Program-made: the position numbers and the translations under genes
Assembly (NCBI RefSeq): GCF_001039355.2
Contig: NW_019775588.1
Location: 14,044 to 78,043, forward strand
DNA length: 64,000 nucleotides
Source: Lingula anatina
Taxonomy: Eukaryota; Brachiopoda; Lingulata; Lingulida; Lingulidae
Direction: 5' to 3'
The notes under the pieces: model-generated
What the model was told of the DNA's origin: nothing
Seen by the model: only the letters and a program-made list of their open reading frames with translations
The model's database searches: none
Shown: positions 1-12,188 of the stretch, piece by piece
How positions within the stretch are numbered: position 1 is the stretch's first letter
Layout: each line of letters starts with the position of its first letter

Positions 1-274
1 GGCGGAAGTCCCTATCGATCAGCCGTTGACTTCAGTCTTTAACTTACAGCTTTATCAAATTTCCTGCCGTTGTTGTTCAGTTGTATGGACGTGATAATTA
101 GAAGAAAAGGTATAGAGATGAACAGAAATCAGGTAAGTGTTAGTGTTTTCTTCAGGGCGTTGTTACTGATAAATAACCATTAAACAGGGTTTTTTTTAGA
201 ATCAGCTCACGCCGCATATTTAAGATTCAAAAAACCTTTTTTAAAATTTAAATTGGGGTCTAAAACACACCCAC

Positions 275-290
275 AAAAAAAAAAAAAAAA

Positions 291-343
<53 letters not shown>
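275..343. repeat. Poly-A followed by (AG)n microsatellite
   Basis: About 25 A residues run directly into roughly 22 AG dinucleotides. The purine-only strand could be the tail of an old retro-insertion, but no retroelement body is recognisable upstream. Confidence 0.9.
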
Positions 344-345
<2 letters not shown>

Positions 346-1368
346 AGTTGCTTATATGACAAATGTGTTCCTAGATATTGGTATGTGTATACAAGGCCTC
401 TTGTTGCCTCCAGTGAGAGAGGTTGGGTTTACTTCGGCGTTGGTTTATTCCTTAACTATATTGGAGAAGACATCTCATAAAAGTTTATCACAAATTGTAA
501 TGGACTTTCTGGGAAATGTAGATATTCAGGAGGGAAAAAAGTGTTTACAATTTCATTTGAATACGGATCTTATTTTTAAATTAGTTTATTTTCCTCTTTA
601 GTTACCAATTGTCTTTGATATTCAATTTCGCAGATTTAGATCGGACTCAGGAAGTGAACACAATAACCTGAATATTTCCATATCGATGTTTTCCGAGATT
701 CAATCAAAGTGATTTGCCATCTCATCAAATAACGACAACTTTATAAAAGTTATAACAAGTCCCTTCCCAGAAAATCAGTTTTCCAGGATCGGAAGAAATG
801 GCCTATATCAGTCATTTTCACATATTGATTAGTTGTACTTAGCGGCGATATTTGCCACGTCGATTTTTAAGAGATTTAAGTGCACTTCTGGCAGCAATGT
901 TGGATACCAAGTCCGCCTATACATTATGCTTAAGTAGTCTAATTTTTATTTCCGCCATCAAATAGTTATATAATCTTATGAGAAGTGCTTAATAAGCCTA
1001 TGTAAATTCAATGGAGGACTAACATAAATGTGAATGAACGTTAATTCAACAATCAAAACACTTTTGCAATTGTGGTATAATCTAGATTAATGGTAAATTT
1101 TATTCATTGAATGGACCACGGTAGATTTTTCTTGGATTGGAGTACATCAAAATGTATACTAAATCTTATGACCAACTTTTAGAGTAAAGCTTCTTCGAAA
1201 AAAAGTCACAGACGTCTTTTCCGAGGACCAGAATACTTTGACTTTTGACATAGTCTGTCAGCGACGGTAATAAGTCTATTATTATTTTTATTGAACAGTC
1301 AATCGATTACAGGGACAAAAGAACGTTATTGCACTCTGTATACGATTCTCTTATACATGTATGTACGG

Positions 1369-1371
<3 letters not shown>

Positions 1372-1402
<31 letters not shown>
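1372..1402. repeat. (GA)n microsatellite
   Basis: About 15 uninterrupted GA dinucleotides. Confidence 0.9.
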
Positions 1403-1404
<2 letters not shown>

Positions 1405-1987
1405 TCTCCCAGATGGACGTAGGGTGATGTTGCGTTTGAATCTTATACTGTATGATATTGGCGCGGTTTTAGATATTGTGAAATTACCCTGTGAAATACA
1501 TTTAAATTATTGAAAAATGAAAAATGGGGAATGGTTTCAGTAATGATCGCCGTTCAAAATTTGCTCGCTGGTACATGTAGTATAAAAGGGTTCTTGGAAT
1601 CTGGATGGAAATCTAGATTTTAAGTCGGTATTGTTGATATATGACAGCAAAGCACAGGCATGAAGCGTTAAATTTACCAGTATACTTTATGAGTTTTTAT
1701 CCCATGAGGAAACGAGAAATCTAAAACAGACCCCGTAAGGTTAACTTCGAAATGGAAATCGAAACTTTTTTCCTTTCAATCCCGGTATTATATGCGCTTT
1801 TAATTGACCGCTGTTATAGTTTAGCTCTGATGGTATTAAGACAAAGTTCTGATAAGTCTGTCTGCTTTGAAAGTGTCATTTTATTGGCAGGTCAAGGCTG
1901 AGATATTAGGTTAGTTATCGAGGGACAAATCTAAACGACAGATGATGTCTAGCGCGTTAAGGTAATCAGTAGTACTCGTTTGATCTT

Positions 1988-2006
1988 TCCCTCCCTCCCT
2001 CCCTCC

Positions 2007-2049
<43 letters not shown>
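1988..2049. repeat. (CCCT)n/(CT)n microsatellite
   Basis: A few CCCT units followed by about 20 CT dinucleotides. Confidence 0.9.
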
Positions 2050-2052
<3 letters not shown>

Positions 2053-2377
2053 AGCGATTAGCGAAATACTGATCTAGCTTGTATACATCGGTGGCTGCCC
2101 GGCAAAAACAAAATTTAAAAACCAAATTTAAAAGCAAAAAAATGTTTAAACCAATAGATATTTTTTTGACGAGTTAGCAGTAGATAATAATAGTAATAAT
2201 AATAATGATCAGTGTCTCTTACAGCTGCTGGCAAAGCTTTATGAAGACACATCTTTTTATGAGTCTCTCTTTTAAACACCTAATGGACTGGCCATTGCTC
2301 CCTGCGGCCATGTCTGTCTATAACCATCTATTACTTCGTAAGCATTGTATCCAGTTATGTATAATGTCGCAACTGTC

Positions 2378-2449
2378 GGCTCGTTGGTCTAGGGGTATGA
2401 TTCCCGCTTCGGGTGCGGGAGGTCCCGGGTTCAACTCCCGGACGAGCCC
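2378..2449 (+). tRNA. tRNA-Pro (anticodon CGG)
   Basis: A 72-base cloverleaf can be drawn. The acceptor arm pairs GGCTCGT (2378-2384) with ACGAGCC (2442-2448), with C as discriminator. The anticodon stem CCCGC/GCGGG encloses the loop TTCGGGT, giving anticodon CGG. The T arm is built on CCGGG/CCCGG around TTCAACT. The D-arm and T-arm sequences match internal A- and B-box promoter consensus, so it should be transcribed by RNA polymerase III. A T-rich run (AATTTTATT) starts just after the 3' end and can act as terminator. There is no intron. It stands alone, with no other tRNA in the window. Animal tRNA-Pro genes closely resemble this sequence. A tRNA-derived SINE is possible in principle, but every stem is intact and no SINE tail follows. 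Confidence 0.95.
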
Positions 2450-2493
2450 CCAATTTTATTCCTAACGATGATCGAAAATTATCAATGTATAAA

Positions 2494-2494
2494 G

Positions 2495-2528
<34 letters not shown>
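2494..2528. repeat. (AT)n/(AG)n microsatellite
   Basis: About 12 AT dinucleotides followed by five AG dinucleotides, 45 bases downstream of the tRNA. Confidence 0.85.
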
Positions 2529-2871
2529 AGGCGACCTGAAGGGGATCAGAGCAAAGAATATCATCAATGGCTGCCTTATGCTTAATCAGAGTGATCTTTT
2601 GATTTTGTAGTAATTATTGTTTCGTAGAGTCATCGTTTTGGACTGAGTGCTTTTATTTGAATTCAAAGCAGGATGCGTGGCACAGATGGAAGCCATAAAA
2701 ATAAGATGTTTGAAGACGAGTTTTACTTTGAACCTGAAATCGTTGTTATCCTTGGTTTGTCAGACGCTCTGACCGCTAGCAGTCTGTCACAAAATCATTT
2801 AATTTTTTGTACTATTATAGAGGTTCCTGATATCAGATACTAAGTTTTTTGTTGGTGTACATGTATATATG

Positions 2872-3088
2872 GCTGTATTCCCAGAGCTTTTAGATTGATC
2901 TATCCCCGTGGGGAGTCTCACTAGATTACTGTCAGATAATCCGGCTTAAATGTCCGTCCCGCCTACTACAAGCTGTAAGGGGGTAATTAACTTTCGTCTC
3001 CGCCCGGCTGACAGCTATTTAGCGTGAACCCCCAGGGAGTTAGGTCGATCTAAAGTAGATCGATCTTATCTCTGGAAATGGGGTCTAA
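2872..3088. mobile_element. Inverted-repeat element, family 1, copy 1
   Basis: This ~215 bp element has imperfect terminal inverted repeats: ATTCCCAGAG...TAGATTGATC at the left and GATCGATCTT...TCTGGAAATG at the right. It shares a core (ACTAGATTACTGTCAG, a CCGGCTTAA-like block, CCCGCCTACTA, GTAAGGGGGTAATTAAC) with the elements at about 3541, 32149 and 42107. It encodes nothing and behaves like a miniature inverted-repeat transposable element (MITE). The superfamily is not recognised and the exact ends are approximate. Confidence 0.75.
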
Positions 3089-3540
3089 GTCTCGGCTTTA
3101 AGACAGGATATTTTAATGTATTTTGACGGATAATTAAACTGAAGTTATCCAACCTGGGGGAGTTGTTGGCCTGTTGACTTTTTAAAGTTTGGAATAACTT
3201 ATGTTTCAAAGATATACGCAGTTAAAATGGAATAATGTGGTACATGTACACGTACATGTAGGCGTTGACCTCAATAATAAGTGAGCCCAATTAAATAAGC
3301 CAATTTGACCAAAAAGTCATAAACATAAACCCAAACCTCATGAAACGAATTAAAATTGTTCTGTCACAGTATAACCTATAAAAAACGATTGAGTTTGAGG
3401 AGTAGGTCTAAAATTAATCGTGTAACCTAACAATTGAGTCAAATTTTGGATAAACAGTATTATGAAACTTAGACGGCTTAGGCGCCCAAAGCATCTTTCA
3501 TTGCCATAGATGCTCATAACGTACAATTACAAAGACATGT

Positions 3541-3771
3541 AAGACCCCATTCCCACAGATTTTAGATCGATCTATCCCTGTGGGGAGTCTTACTAGATTA
3601 CTGTCAGCTTAGCCGGCTTAAGCATCTGTCCCGCCTACTAAAAGCAGTAAGGGGGTAAATTATTAACTGTCGTGCGCGCTCGACTGACTGCAATTTAGTC
3701 TGAACCTCGAGGGAGTTAGGTCGATCCGGATGGATCGATCAAAATTTCTGGGAATGCACTCTAAGACTCTG
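3541..3771. mobile_element. Inverted-repeat element, family 1, copy 2
   Basis: About 230 bp, same family as the copy at 2872 and in the same orientation. Left end AAGACCCCATTCCCACAGAT; right end TTTCTGGGAATGCACTCT, which is its imperfect reverse complement. Internal GATCGATC motifs lie just inside both ends. Two copies only ~450 bp apart suggest tandem or nested insertion. Confidence 0.8.
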
Positions 3772-5508
3772 CACCACCCTGGCGTTTATAAGTCTGTGGA
3801 TTCGTCGCAAGTCGCGATGCAGATGTTTTTTTGTCCAGAGTAACCTTTGGCTGTACAGATATTCGCGATAAGACCATTTGGACTATTTTCAAGGACCAAT
3901 ATCTGATTAATTAGACATCATCTCGTGGTCATTGAGAACCAATGTTTCTGATTTCGTGCGTATCAAAAGAATAATGGGGTTTCTGAGAAAATAGTGGCAT
4001 TGCAATATTTCAGAAGTTTTTCATTCCTAAGCATATTTGTATTTTGCGTGCTGGACACAATAAAGTTTACGAGTTGGTCTTTGGGAGCGAATTAAAAAAT
4101 CAAAGAAGCATGAAACAACATGGTCAAATTATGAACGAAGAAATGAATGGATGAACGAGTGAATCACAAAATGAAGATGTGAAAGGGAGAGTGCAAGATA
4201 ATGAAGGAACGATGTTGAAATCAGGAGATAAAGGAAAGAGCTAGAGGAAAGGGAATAAAAATTGGTAGGAAAGACAGACAGTCAGACCGACAGACAAACA
4301 GACAGATCACCTGCCATACAAATAGGCTAGAAAACAGGAAGTCTTTTGAGAAAATTATCTAGAGCTATAAGATGTGGCAATCTTCAATAATTACAAATAA
4401 AATCTATTTGAAACGGAAAAAAACGAATGTGACGAACACTGGGGATTTTAATCATATATGATACATGCCAGTTGATGGAAACCAATGTCAACCTAATGCT
4501 TCATAACTGATGTTATGTCCGCAATTAAACACTAATTCACCGACAGGAACTTAAAAATCACTCGGGATTGAGTCATTATCTCGTACATGTTTAAAGTCTT
4601 AGATCACATGATGATTGATACAGGGATTTGTGGTTTTTTTCTAAAAGACCGACCATAATCATGTAATCTTTTACCAAGGGAAGATGTTGAATTTACATTA
4701 CCGGTATAATTTTTCTAAATAGTCTGGTCACTCGCGCATAAAACAAACAAATCTAATTGACTGAAAATGTCTCTTGCCCTTTTTTTGCCCTTTGCCTTTT
4801 TGAAGACAAAGAAGACAGATATAAGTTAAAGGTAAAAGGGAAATTGAAAATGCCTGGGGATGTGGCCAAAATTACGGTAGAACAGTTAGTCTTCGGTCAG
4901 TTTTAAAAAGGTGATCCGTGAAGCAATAAACAACCACTTCATTTGTTTTCAGAATTTCTCTGTACCAAATATTTTGCATCAGGTCATTAGGGCATTTTTT
5001 ATCAGTTGTCTTAAATAAACACTCTCTTTTAATGCCATCCTCCAAAGTACTGTCCACGTTTGGAAAGGACACAGTGGCAGAAAAAGAAATGGACAGATGA
5101 CATTGTTAAGTAGGCCTGTGTTAGTAGGGTACGTGGTGTAAGTAGGCCAAAATCTAAATCGGGGCTTCACTGTCCAAATTAATGGGAACTAAGGGTCCGT
5201 GTAACAGAAACTTTGCCCTCCATTTAGTTTTAATGATTATGGTTAGCTTGACCTAAGTGAGTCAAAACCTGTACAAATGAATGAGGGACTCTCTGTCACG
5301 TTACACCGGGTCCTATACAGCAGTTTACTCTCTTGTATAGGATACAAGGGGGGTAGTTTAACTTTTGCCGTGATCCAATTCTTCACACATGATCACCAAA
5401 GGTATGGAGACAGCTGGTGTAACGTTCGATACAACAGCGACTCTATTAACCTGGATGGTTGAGGAAGTAATAGATAGGCATATATACAATATATACATAA
5501 TATATACA
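3772..5508. other. No gene seen; short dispersed repeat at its 3' end
   Basis: No coding exon can be supported. A short (CAGA)-rich tract lies near 4276-4305. The part at 5231-5312 is related to 44356-44450 (see that entry). Short open frames have no recognisable domain. Confidence 0.4.
5231..5312 (+). repeat. Dispersed repeat, copy 1
   Basis: It shares blocks with 44356-44450 in the same orientation: a stretch around GACCTAAGTG-GTCAAAA, then GGGACTCTCT, then TGTCACGTTA-ACACCGGG. The second copy has a small insertion. Its class is unknown. Confidence 0.6.
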
Positions 5509-5760
5509 ACAATGGTCAAAAAGGTTGTCCCACCTCCAGTATCATGTGCTTTTTATTATCACATCACACGTGAAAATTGTCATAAATAGTGATTTTCATT
5601 CCAGATACCATATAACTTACTTGATTAGTGAAACAGAAAAGTGATTCTTCACTAGTGGTGAAGATATCAATATTCTATACCATTTATTCACATTTATTAC
5701 ATGTACCCCGGACGTTTCACTCTAATTTTCACCGAGAAATGCCCATTAAATTGACTTGAA
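5509..5760 (-). mobile_element. Tc1/mariner-like 3' terminal fragment
   Basis: It begins with GGTCAAAAAGGTTGTCCCAC, which is also found at 54501 beside a decayed Tc1-type transposase. Further shared blocks follow (TAGTGGTGAA, a TTTATxCCATTTA-like block, ATGTACCCC, TTTCAC). It is therefore a solo end of the same element family without coding sequence. Assignment to Tc1/mariner rests on the linked coding remnant at 54.8 kb. Confidence 0.55.
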
Positions 5761-6659
5761 CGACCGTCGTACCAAGTTAATCAAGTGTAAACGAAACGGA
5801 CAACATTTATTGAATCGCTTCCGTGAGAAGGAACCATTCACTTGTAGGGTAAGCACTGGAGAAATGTAATCTCTTTTTATAGGGAAATTAATCTCTTTAT
5901 TTCTTTGAATTGTGATATTGTATTATTAAATCTGTGCAATTTTTATTTTCATCCGTTTTAAAACCTCTACAGATATCTCTTAAAATAATATCTGACTGCA
6001 GTACGTCCCTTAACTTAAACTCGATTGTTCAATTCGTCCTAACTTTTTTATCCACAGGGTGATCCACAGAAAACAACCTATTTGGTTTTCCCTCTAAATA
6101 AGTTTCTAATGATATTGCTCCATTATTTTCAGGCGATATAGAGTATAGGCCCAGAAGAGGCCCAGACATTTTTTATCTGATACTAATTTGCAGGTTTAGC
6201 TCCGCACGACTATCCATAGTGTCAAATATAATGAGACCCTTTGCTCTGTAAGGCTGTAAAAGACATATCCAAACTTCTCAGTGCAGCAAAACCACATGTG
6301 AGACTGGAGATCCACTCTCTCGTCCGACAGGAAGAGATCGGGGTCAAAGGTCATATTTCACATTTTTGCGTAGGGATATTATCTGCGTATCTACTCAGAT
6401 TTAGAGACCCTAGGTTAATGGTGTTCCTTGCAGTGGATATGCACCTGGGAATGTAGATATTTTATATTCAGAATGTGCTGAAAAGGAATGAGTGCATTAA
6501 GTTGGTAGAGTAGTTGTAACAGCATAGGATGAAAAAAACATCCTTGAGGCTGCTTAAAGAACCCCCCGGACCCCTCTCCGCAACCACTGCTGCAAAGTAA
6601 TCTTTGACATGGTCTAACCTGTGATATTTTTATCATTACTGGAGTTGGTCTCTAATAAC
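5761..6659. other. No gene seen
   Basis: AT-rich non-coding sequence. Short open frames at 6241-6636 lack recognisable domains. Confidence 0.4.
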
Positions 6660-6824
6660 AGGCCCGTGGCCAGGGGGGTTCGGGGGGTTCGAAAGAACCG
6701 CCCCTTTTGCTGGGAAAAGGTCCACTCTGGGTAAAATTTTATCTAGGTACATGAGGTTTTTATGGGAAAAGGTCCACTTTTTCAGAAAAAGAACCCCCCT
6801 TTTGAAATTGCTGGCTACGGGCCT
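6660..6824. mobile_element. Short inverted-repeat element with AGGCCCGT ends
   Basis: About 165 bp bounded by AGGCCCGTGGCCAG at the left and CTGGCTACGGGCCT at the right, which are reverse complements with one mismatch. Both ends are followed inward by G/C-rich runs (GGGGGGTTCG and GAACCCCCC). There is no coding capacity, so this is a MITE-like element. An antisense open frame runs through it and is an artefact of the repeat. Confidence 0.8.
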
Positions 6825-8428
6825 GAATAATATTACTGGCGGTGATAAATAGATGTTGATTCCATCATTTTGTTCTAGAAAATAAGACACCTCTCTCTTG
6901 ATCCCATCGTTTCCGCCTCTAAAACTGTACCGGGTACTAGCTTTCAAATCTTTGCGAGCCCTGGCAGATTTAATGGTTTTAAATGTTGTACCGAGGGACA
7001 ATAATGTAACATATCAGGCATAATTAGCGTTGTTCTAAGATATTACATGGTGTGCACATATCTGGTTTTATCTGGAGAATATAATGTAATCTTTATTGAT
7101 ATCCGACATTTTGATTTTCCGCCATAGATATTCACTACGATTTGATCTTGTGTTCGGTTTAAAAGAAAAGACATTGTTTTGTTAAAGTCAGTTTAGGGAA
7201 GAAGAAAGATAACCACTGCACTCTAACCAATGTTATCAGTATCATCGCAGCATAAAACACTGAGGGTTTTTGTGTGACGACTGGACTAATAAGCCACGAA
7301 AATGAAATTCTGGGATTTAATTAAAATGGTTTTGAATGATGGAACGCAGGAATAGCTATTCCAAAGTCACTGGTCTTGTTTCTGGGTCCACCATTCTTTT
7401 AAATAGGTAGCAGTTGTATTTTCCTATTCCTATCGATCGTTTTAGAGCATTAGCTCTATAATTGTTTCGCTGAGAACAGAAACGACCATTGGGTCTCTAA
7501 TTTTATCGTAAGTCTTTTGTTTTAGCTGAATTCAAAATCCATTTAAAATTAGAAGTTAATGCGCACGTTGAATAACACAACATTAATATTATTTTAGGTT
7601 TACGGAAATAAATTTTCATCGAAAATGTAAGTTTGTGATATTTCAATTCACTTTGGTGAATAAAGCAGTGGCATTACAAAGTGGTGTGGTTAACAAACGA
7701 GAGCGACCCAATAGAAACAGAAAAGCCACGTGGCTACATGTAGTTTTAATGATCGCATCAATTGTTTTATAATCTTCACATTGAAACACACGTGGTATGT
7801 TATCGTCGAAGTGGTCTGTTTTGTGCGACTTCATTGATGCGTTATAAAAACAAACCAGTCGCGCATTATGACTATTGATTTGGTTTTAAGAAATCTATGC
7901 GTGTCGTATTGTCCATTAAAGTTAAGTGACAGTGGCGACAAAGTTGGCGTATGAACAACGCACAATGGAACAGCGTCTTAGCGTTATTGGCCTTATTTCA
8001 AGCTACTCGTTTGTCACTCTAGTAGAACAAGAGTCATATTTTCATATTTGCCACGTTGGGGGCGGTGTGACTGCCTGTCATTGCCTTGATTGAGCGGCGG
8101 TATAGGTCAATATAAGAACAGCCATCTAGATTCTTTGATCGTTTTGAGCAATCAGACTGCAACCCTGCGCGTTTCTGTCGAAATTCACTACAAATCCAAT
8201 CGCGGCTCATCAAATAATAATACTTCAGAGGCATCTATGGATGATGTGTAAAACCTCAAAGACAAATCAGGTACGTTCAATGTAAGAATTGTGTAATTAC
8301 ATTAGAAGTGAATGTTTTTTGGTCAATTTAGAAATAACCAAGTTTCAAATGTGATGCTTTACGTAAGTTAACGTCTTCTGTTTAGGATTACTGGTCATCT
8401 AGACATTTATTTGGGCAGACTCCGTGGG
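6825..8428. other. No gene seen
   Basis: AT-rich non-coding sequence. No exon-like block or recognisable repeat family was identified. Confidence 0.4.
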
Positions 8429-8651
8429 CAGGTCTTATAAACGGATTAGGCGTTTACTAACACTACCCACAGATCTGTTAGCACTAACGCCCACATTAAA
8501 CACATAACCCATGAATTAACCACCAACTCGATTCCTAGCCCTAACATTCATCCGCTCTGGTAGTGGTGGTTATTTCGAGGGTTATGTTGTTTATATGGTT
8601 GTAAATGCTGCTGGTAGTGTTAGTAAATGCCTAATCCGTTTATAAGGCCTG
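8429..8651. mobile_element. MITE with ~37-bp terminal inverted repeats
   Basis: The left end (about 8431-8467, CTTATAAACGGATTAGGCGT onward) and the right end (about 8613-8649) are reverse complements with two mismatches, separated by ~145 bp of non-coding DNA. It encodes nothing. The high arm identity suggests a fairly young insertion. Confidence 0.88.
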
Positions 8652-8721
8652 ATGGGACTGGGTAAGCAGTTATCAGACCAAGCTAGAAAGATCAGTCAGT
8701 GGCAAGAAAGGAAAGAAAATT

Positions 8722-8722
<1 letters not shown>

Positions 8723-8762
<40 letters not shown>
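8723..8762. repeat. (GA)n microsatellite
   Basis: About 19 uninterrupted GA dinucleotides. Confidence 0.9.
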
Positions 8763-8765
<3 letters not shown>

Positions 8766-9306
8766 ATGAAGTGTTTAATGCAAACAAGTCTTTATATTAC
8801 AATACATTTGGAATTTTGAATCCTTTTTTCTATGACAACGATGTGTAGAGGCCTAATAGAAGTGCAATATTTCTAATTCCCTCGTCAAAGTAAATGTGCG
8901 CTGAAGTACATCTTAATCCGTATCCATTCATCAAAAATGATTAAATTGACAGTGAATAAGATATAATCAGCCTAGAACTCAATTTGTACCAATGATATCG
9001 AGCAAAATGACCAACAGCACCGCGGAAACGACATACACCCCAACTCGGCGAGATGAGGCAGTTTGATGTAAACAAATCTTAATTAAACGTATCATACTTT
9101 ATATGAATTAACCGAATTTATATGGCATAAATAAGTCTAAAGTGATCACAAGGGAATTGAACCATCCCTGGCCTCTTCATGCCAATGATGATGACGAGCA
9201 TTTAATCGAATTTCAATGGACCCGTTCATCCGTGCCCATATCAATGAAGAGTAATGGACAATCGTATAAATAATAATTACAATGGTTCTTAATGGCCATT
9301 CTTAAG

Positions 9307-9721
9307 GCCCCTATTTCACACAGACCACGAATCCCACGAATCGCCAGGAATTGACAAATTTTAAGATTCGTGAGGATTCGTGAGGTTTTGCCAATTTTCT
9401 GGTTTAATTCGACACGCTCTACGATTCAGTTACGATACAGGTGCGATAGTGTTACGAATATTCGTGGGATTCGGCTGGAATCGCACGAATATTGTCCAGA
9501 AATTCACTACGATTTTTGGGAATCGGGAGTTCGTGGCCAAAACTGTGAACAGCTCAAAATTTTTGCCACGAATTCCCGATTGATCAAGAATTGCAAGAAC
9601 TTACTACGATTATATACGAATCTGTTACGAACTTCACGAACTGATTACGATTCAACCACGAATCCTGAAATTTTCAATTCCTGGCGATTCGTGGGATTCG
9701 TGGTCTGTGTGAAATAGGGGC
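9307..9721. mobile_element. Inverted-repeat element with CACGAATC arrays
   Basis: The 415 bp element starts GCCCCTATTTCACACAGACC and ends with its reverse complement, GGTCTGTGTGAAATAGGGGC. The inverted arms extend ~45 bp (through CACGAATCCCACGAATCGCC). The interior holds many more copies of the octamer CACGAATC or GATTCGTG in both directions. It encodes nothing real; open frames of 115 and 67 codons through it are repeat artefacts. It is followed directly by a second copy of its right half (9722-9890). Confidence 0.9.
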
Positions 9722-9890
9722 ATCGAAGTTTTTGCCACCCATTCCTGTTGGTCAAGAAGTGCAAGAACTGACTACGAATATATACGAATCTGTTAAGAAC
9801 TTCACGAACTGATTACGATTCAACCACGAATCGTGAACTTTGTCAATTCATGGCCATTCGTGGGATTCGTGGTCTGTGTGAAATAGGGGC
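9722..9890. repeat. Tandem copy of the right half of the 9307-9721 element
   Basis: This 169 bp block repeats about 9552-9721 with ~10-15% differences (estimated by eye) and ends in the same GTGTGAAATAGGGGC. It lacks a left inverted repeat, so the structure is left arm, interior, right arm, interior', right arm'. Confidence 0.85.
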
Positions 9891-11401
9891 ATAAGATGGC
9901 TAATTTTGTGGGTATTTTAATCTGTTTCTGTAATCTGGTCGCCGCATTCAAGACGTGCAGAATGCGCAAAGGCATCTAATTCTACTGCATGCCAAGAATG
10001 AAGCAGCAGTTTTTCTCCAGTCAGCAATAGAACAGTACCTTGTGAAGCTGTAGGTTAAAAAAAACTGCTTTATTCTAAGTGCGTAACAAAGCTGATAAAA
10101 TTCTTTTCTGGTGTTTTGTTCTGCTATTCTTGGATAAAATTAACGACAACCTATTGTCAATTTAAATAGCAATAATGTGACTTTATAATTTTTCTGCGTA
10201 TATGAATAAGCTTGAGGTTCGGGCCCAATAGAACTTGAGGCATAAACGACCTTGGATTTCTAAAGTTTAAATTTACAGTCCCAATGTGGGTCTTGTATCT
10301 CTTTTCAGAAGAGGGCCGAGGTAAGATCAGCTATTTTCATTTTAAAAATTGGGTTTTGGAGAATATATTTTCCCTTCACGATATTTAGATGGCACAATCA
10401 ACAAAAATATGCGGAGAAAATTCAATTTACATAACGTGATGGATCAGTGACATTTAAGACTTAACGAGGTACAAGTAATAACATGATAGGTACGAAACTT
10501 CCTTATGTGAGATATATTTAAGTCTGTGTTCTGTGCAATGTCGGTAATTGTTTGGCAGCCTGAACGCATGGAGAGTATTAAACCACGTTTGGTTCCAATA
10601 AAGAGAACAGGTGCTCTGTCAGGCAGAGAATGCCGTGGTAACAGTTACATGAGCATCTTTATTTAATACGATGAATACAGGCACACGTGAAGACATGCAT
10701 TAACAATCTTATGTCAAATTAGATCATTTTATCCAGGCTATCAGGCAGCAAAAAAATATATAAATAAATAAAAGTGCGTACTGAGTTCCCAGATAAATCG
10801 CCTTTTCGATAGTATAACACAACATCAAGAGGACAAGGTTTGTGGACTATGGTGGTAAGTCGGTGAACAAGTTCACACAACGTACAACAATGTACGGCAA
10901 TATTCAATAAAAAGGGTGCGTAGTTACAGACTGATTACAAAATCGACAAAGATTTGGCGTGTATATCTAGAACTACATGTACCTTAAACCATTACTTTAT
11001 TCCAAGGAGTAAGCTATTGCTGTGGTAGAGTAAATACTTGTTTTAGAAAATGAGTCACCACTGCATGTTAGATTTGTCTAAAATAGAATGGTAAAAAAGG
11101 AGATGATGAATTCAATTACATTTTGCTGTGAGTATTTTTCACTCAACATTTTGCTCACGGAAGTGGTACGATAGTTTGTCTCAAACAAAGAGTATTCATA
11201 CAATTAAATGATATTGATCTGTATCCCCTATGAGTAACGAACCATTGATTTGTACAAAAGCCACCCAATTCCAACAAATCTGTAGTTTTGCAAATATCAA
11301 ATACACAACGCGAGTATGTATTGCTTGTTTCATTATAAGAAAGGTTGTATCATTGATTTATATATTTGAATTCTAAACGATTCTCGTCTGACATACATAG
11401 T

Positions 11402-11454
<53 letters not shown>
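9891..11454. other. No gene seen; microsatellite at its end
   Basis: Non-coding. A (CT)n tract followed by (AT)n lies at 11403-11454 and is the only feature identified. Confidence 0.4.
11403..11454. repeat. (CT)n/(AT)n microsatellite
   Basis: About 14 CT then about 11 AT dinucleotides. Confidence 0.9.
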
Positions 11455-11580
11455 TCTTACCAACATGTTTGTTAGGATGGAATGCATGATGACATGCGTT
11501 TACTTCATCAACAAAACCAAAAATTAGTACAGAAATCACCTCCAATATTAAATAAGATCCTAATTAAATCCCAGCATGCA
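11455..11580 (+). repeat. Direct repeat, copy 1 of 2
   Basis: This ~125 bp block (CCAACATGTTTGTTAGG ... CTAATTAAATC) recurs at 12064-12188 in the same orientation with only a handful of differences. The ~480 bp between the copies shows no recognisable gene. The pair could be the ends of a long-terminal-repeat-like or foldback unit, or a local tandem duplication. Confidence 0.85.
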
Positions 11581-12063
11581 TATATTCATGGTAATCTTGA
11601 AAATATCAGATTTCACACGCGATTGAGCTCTTATTGAAAGATGGAATTTTGTCTTGTATGCCGATTATAAAAATAATGCATATACAGTCATGTTAATTTA
11701 TTGGTTATGTGCTTTGTTGGCGGTTATTAGATATCTTGGCGGTTATTAGATGTCTTGGAACAGTGACCAAAATTAAAGTGTCAGGGCAGTTTGTTTTGTA
11801 CATTTAGGAACATACTTGTATGTTACATCTCTATTAACAGTCTTCCAAGAGAGTGTTAATGTGGCAGGGATAGGATTAAGTAGTCTGTTACACGACTGTT
11901 TGTTGTTTCTTACTTGCTGAAAAGATTAAGCTTAGAACTTTGGTTGTTGGCTTCTGTCTGTGGTACCTGGCAATAAGTACATTTCAATCGGAACATATGT
12001 ATAATGCCTACCCACATAAAAGAGAGAATTACATGATGTAGACTGGAACATGATGTGTCTTCT

Positions 12064-12188
12064 TGGTTCTTGCCAACATGTTTGTTAGGGGGGATGCATG
12101 ATGACATGCGTGTACTTCATCAACAAAACCAAAAATTAGTACAGAAATCACCTCCAATAGTAAATAAGATCCTAATTAAATCTTTGCA
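12064..12188 (+). repeat. Direct repeat, copy 2 of 2
   Basis: Same block as 11455-11580. It ends at GCATGC and is followed directly by the TTTGCTGCAAA-rich stretch. Confidence 0.85.

Larger units (their letters stand above)
1..2377. other. Non-coding stretch; possible distal 5' exon end at 132
   Basis: No convincing coding exon is visible. A strong donor (CAG followed by GTAAGT) lies at 130-138, so the first ~130 bases could be a 5' untranslated exon of an unseen or downstream gene; this is inference only. Simple repeats occupy 275-343 (poly-A then (AG)n), 1372-1402 ((GA)n) and 1988-2049 ((CCCT)n then (CT)n). The short open frames here are driven by these tracts. Confidence 0.4.

Noticed and set aside
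6636-7001. 121-codon minus-strand frame
   Set aside because: It passes through the AGGCCCGT inverted-repeat element and shows no domain.
9370-9717. 115-codon open frame on the plus strand
   Set aside because: It lies wholly inside the CACGAATC inverted-repeat element and reflects its octamer periodicity.
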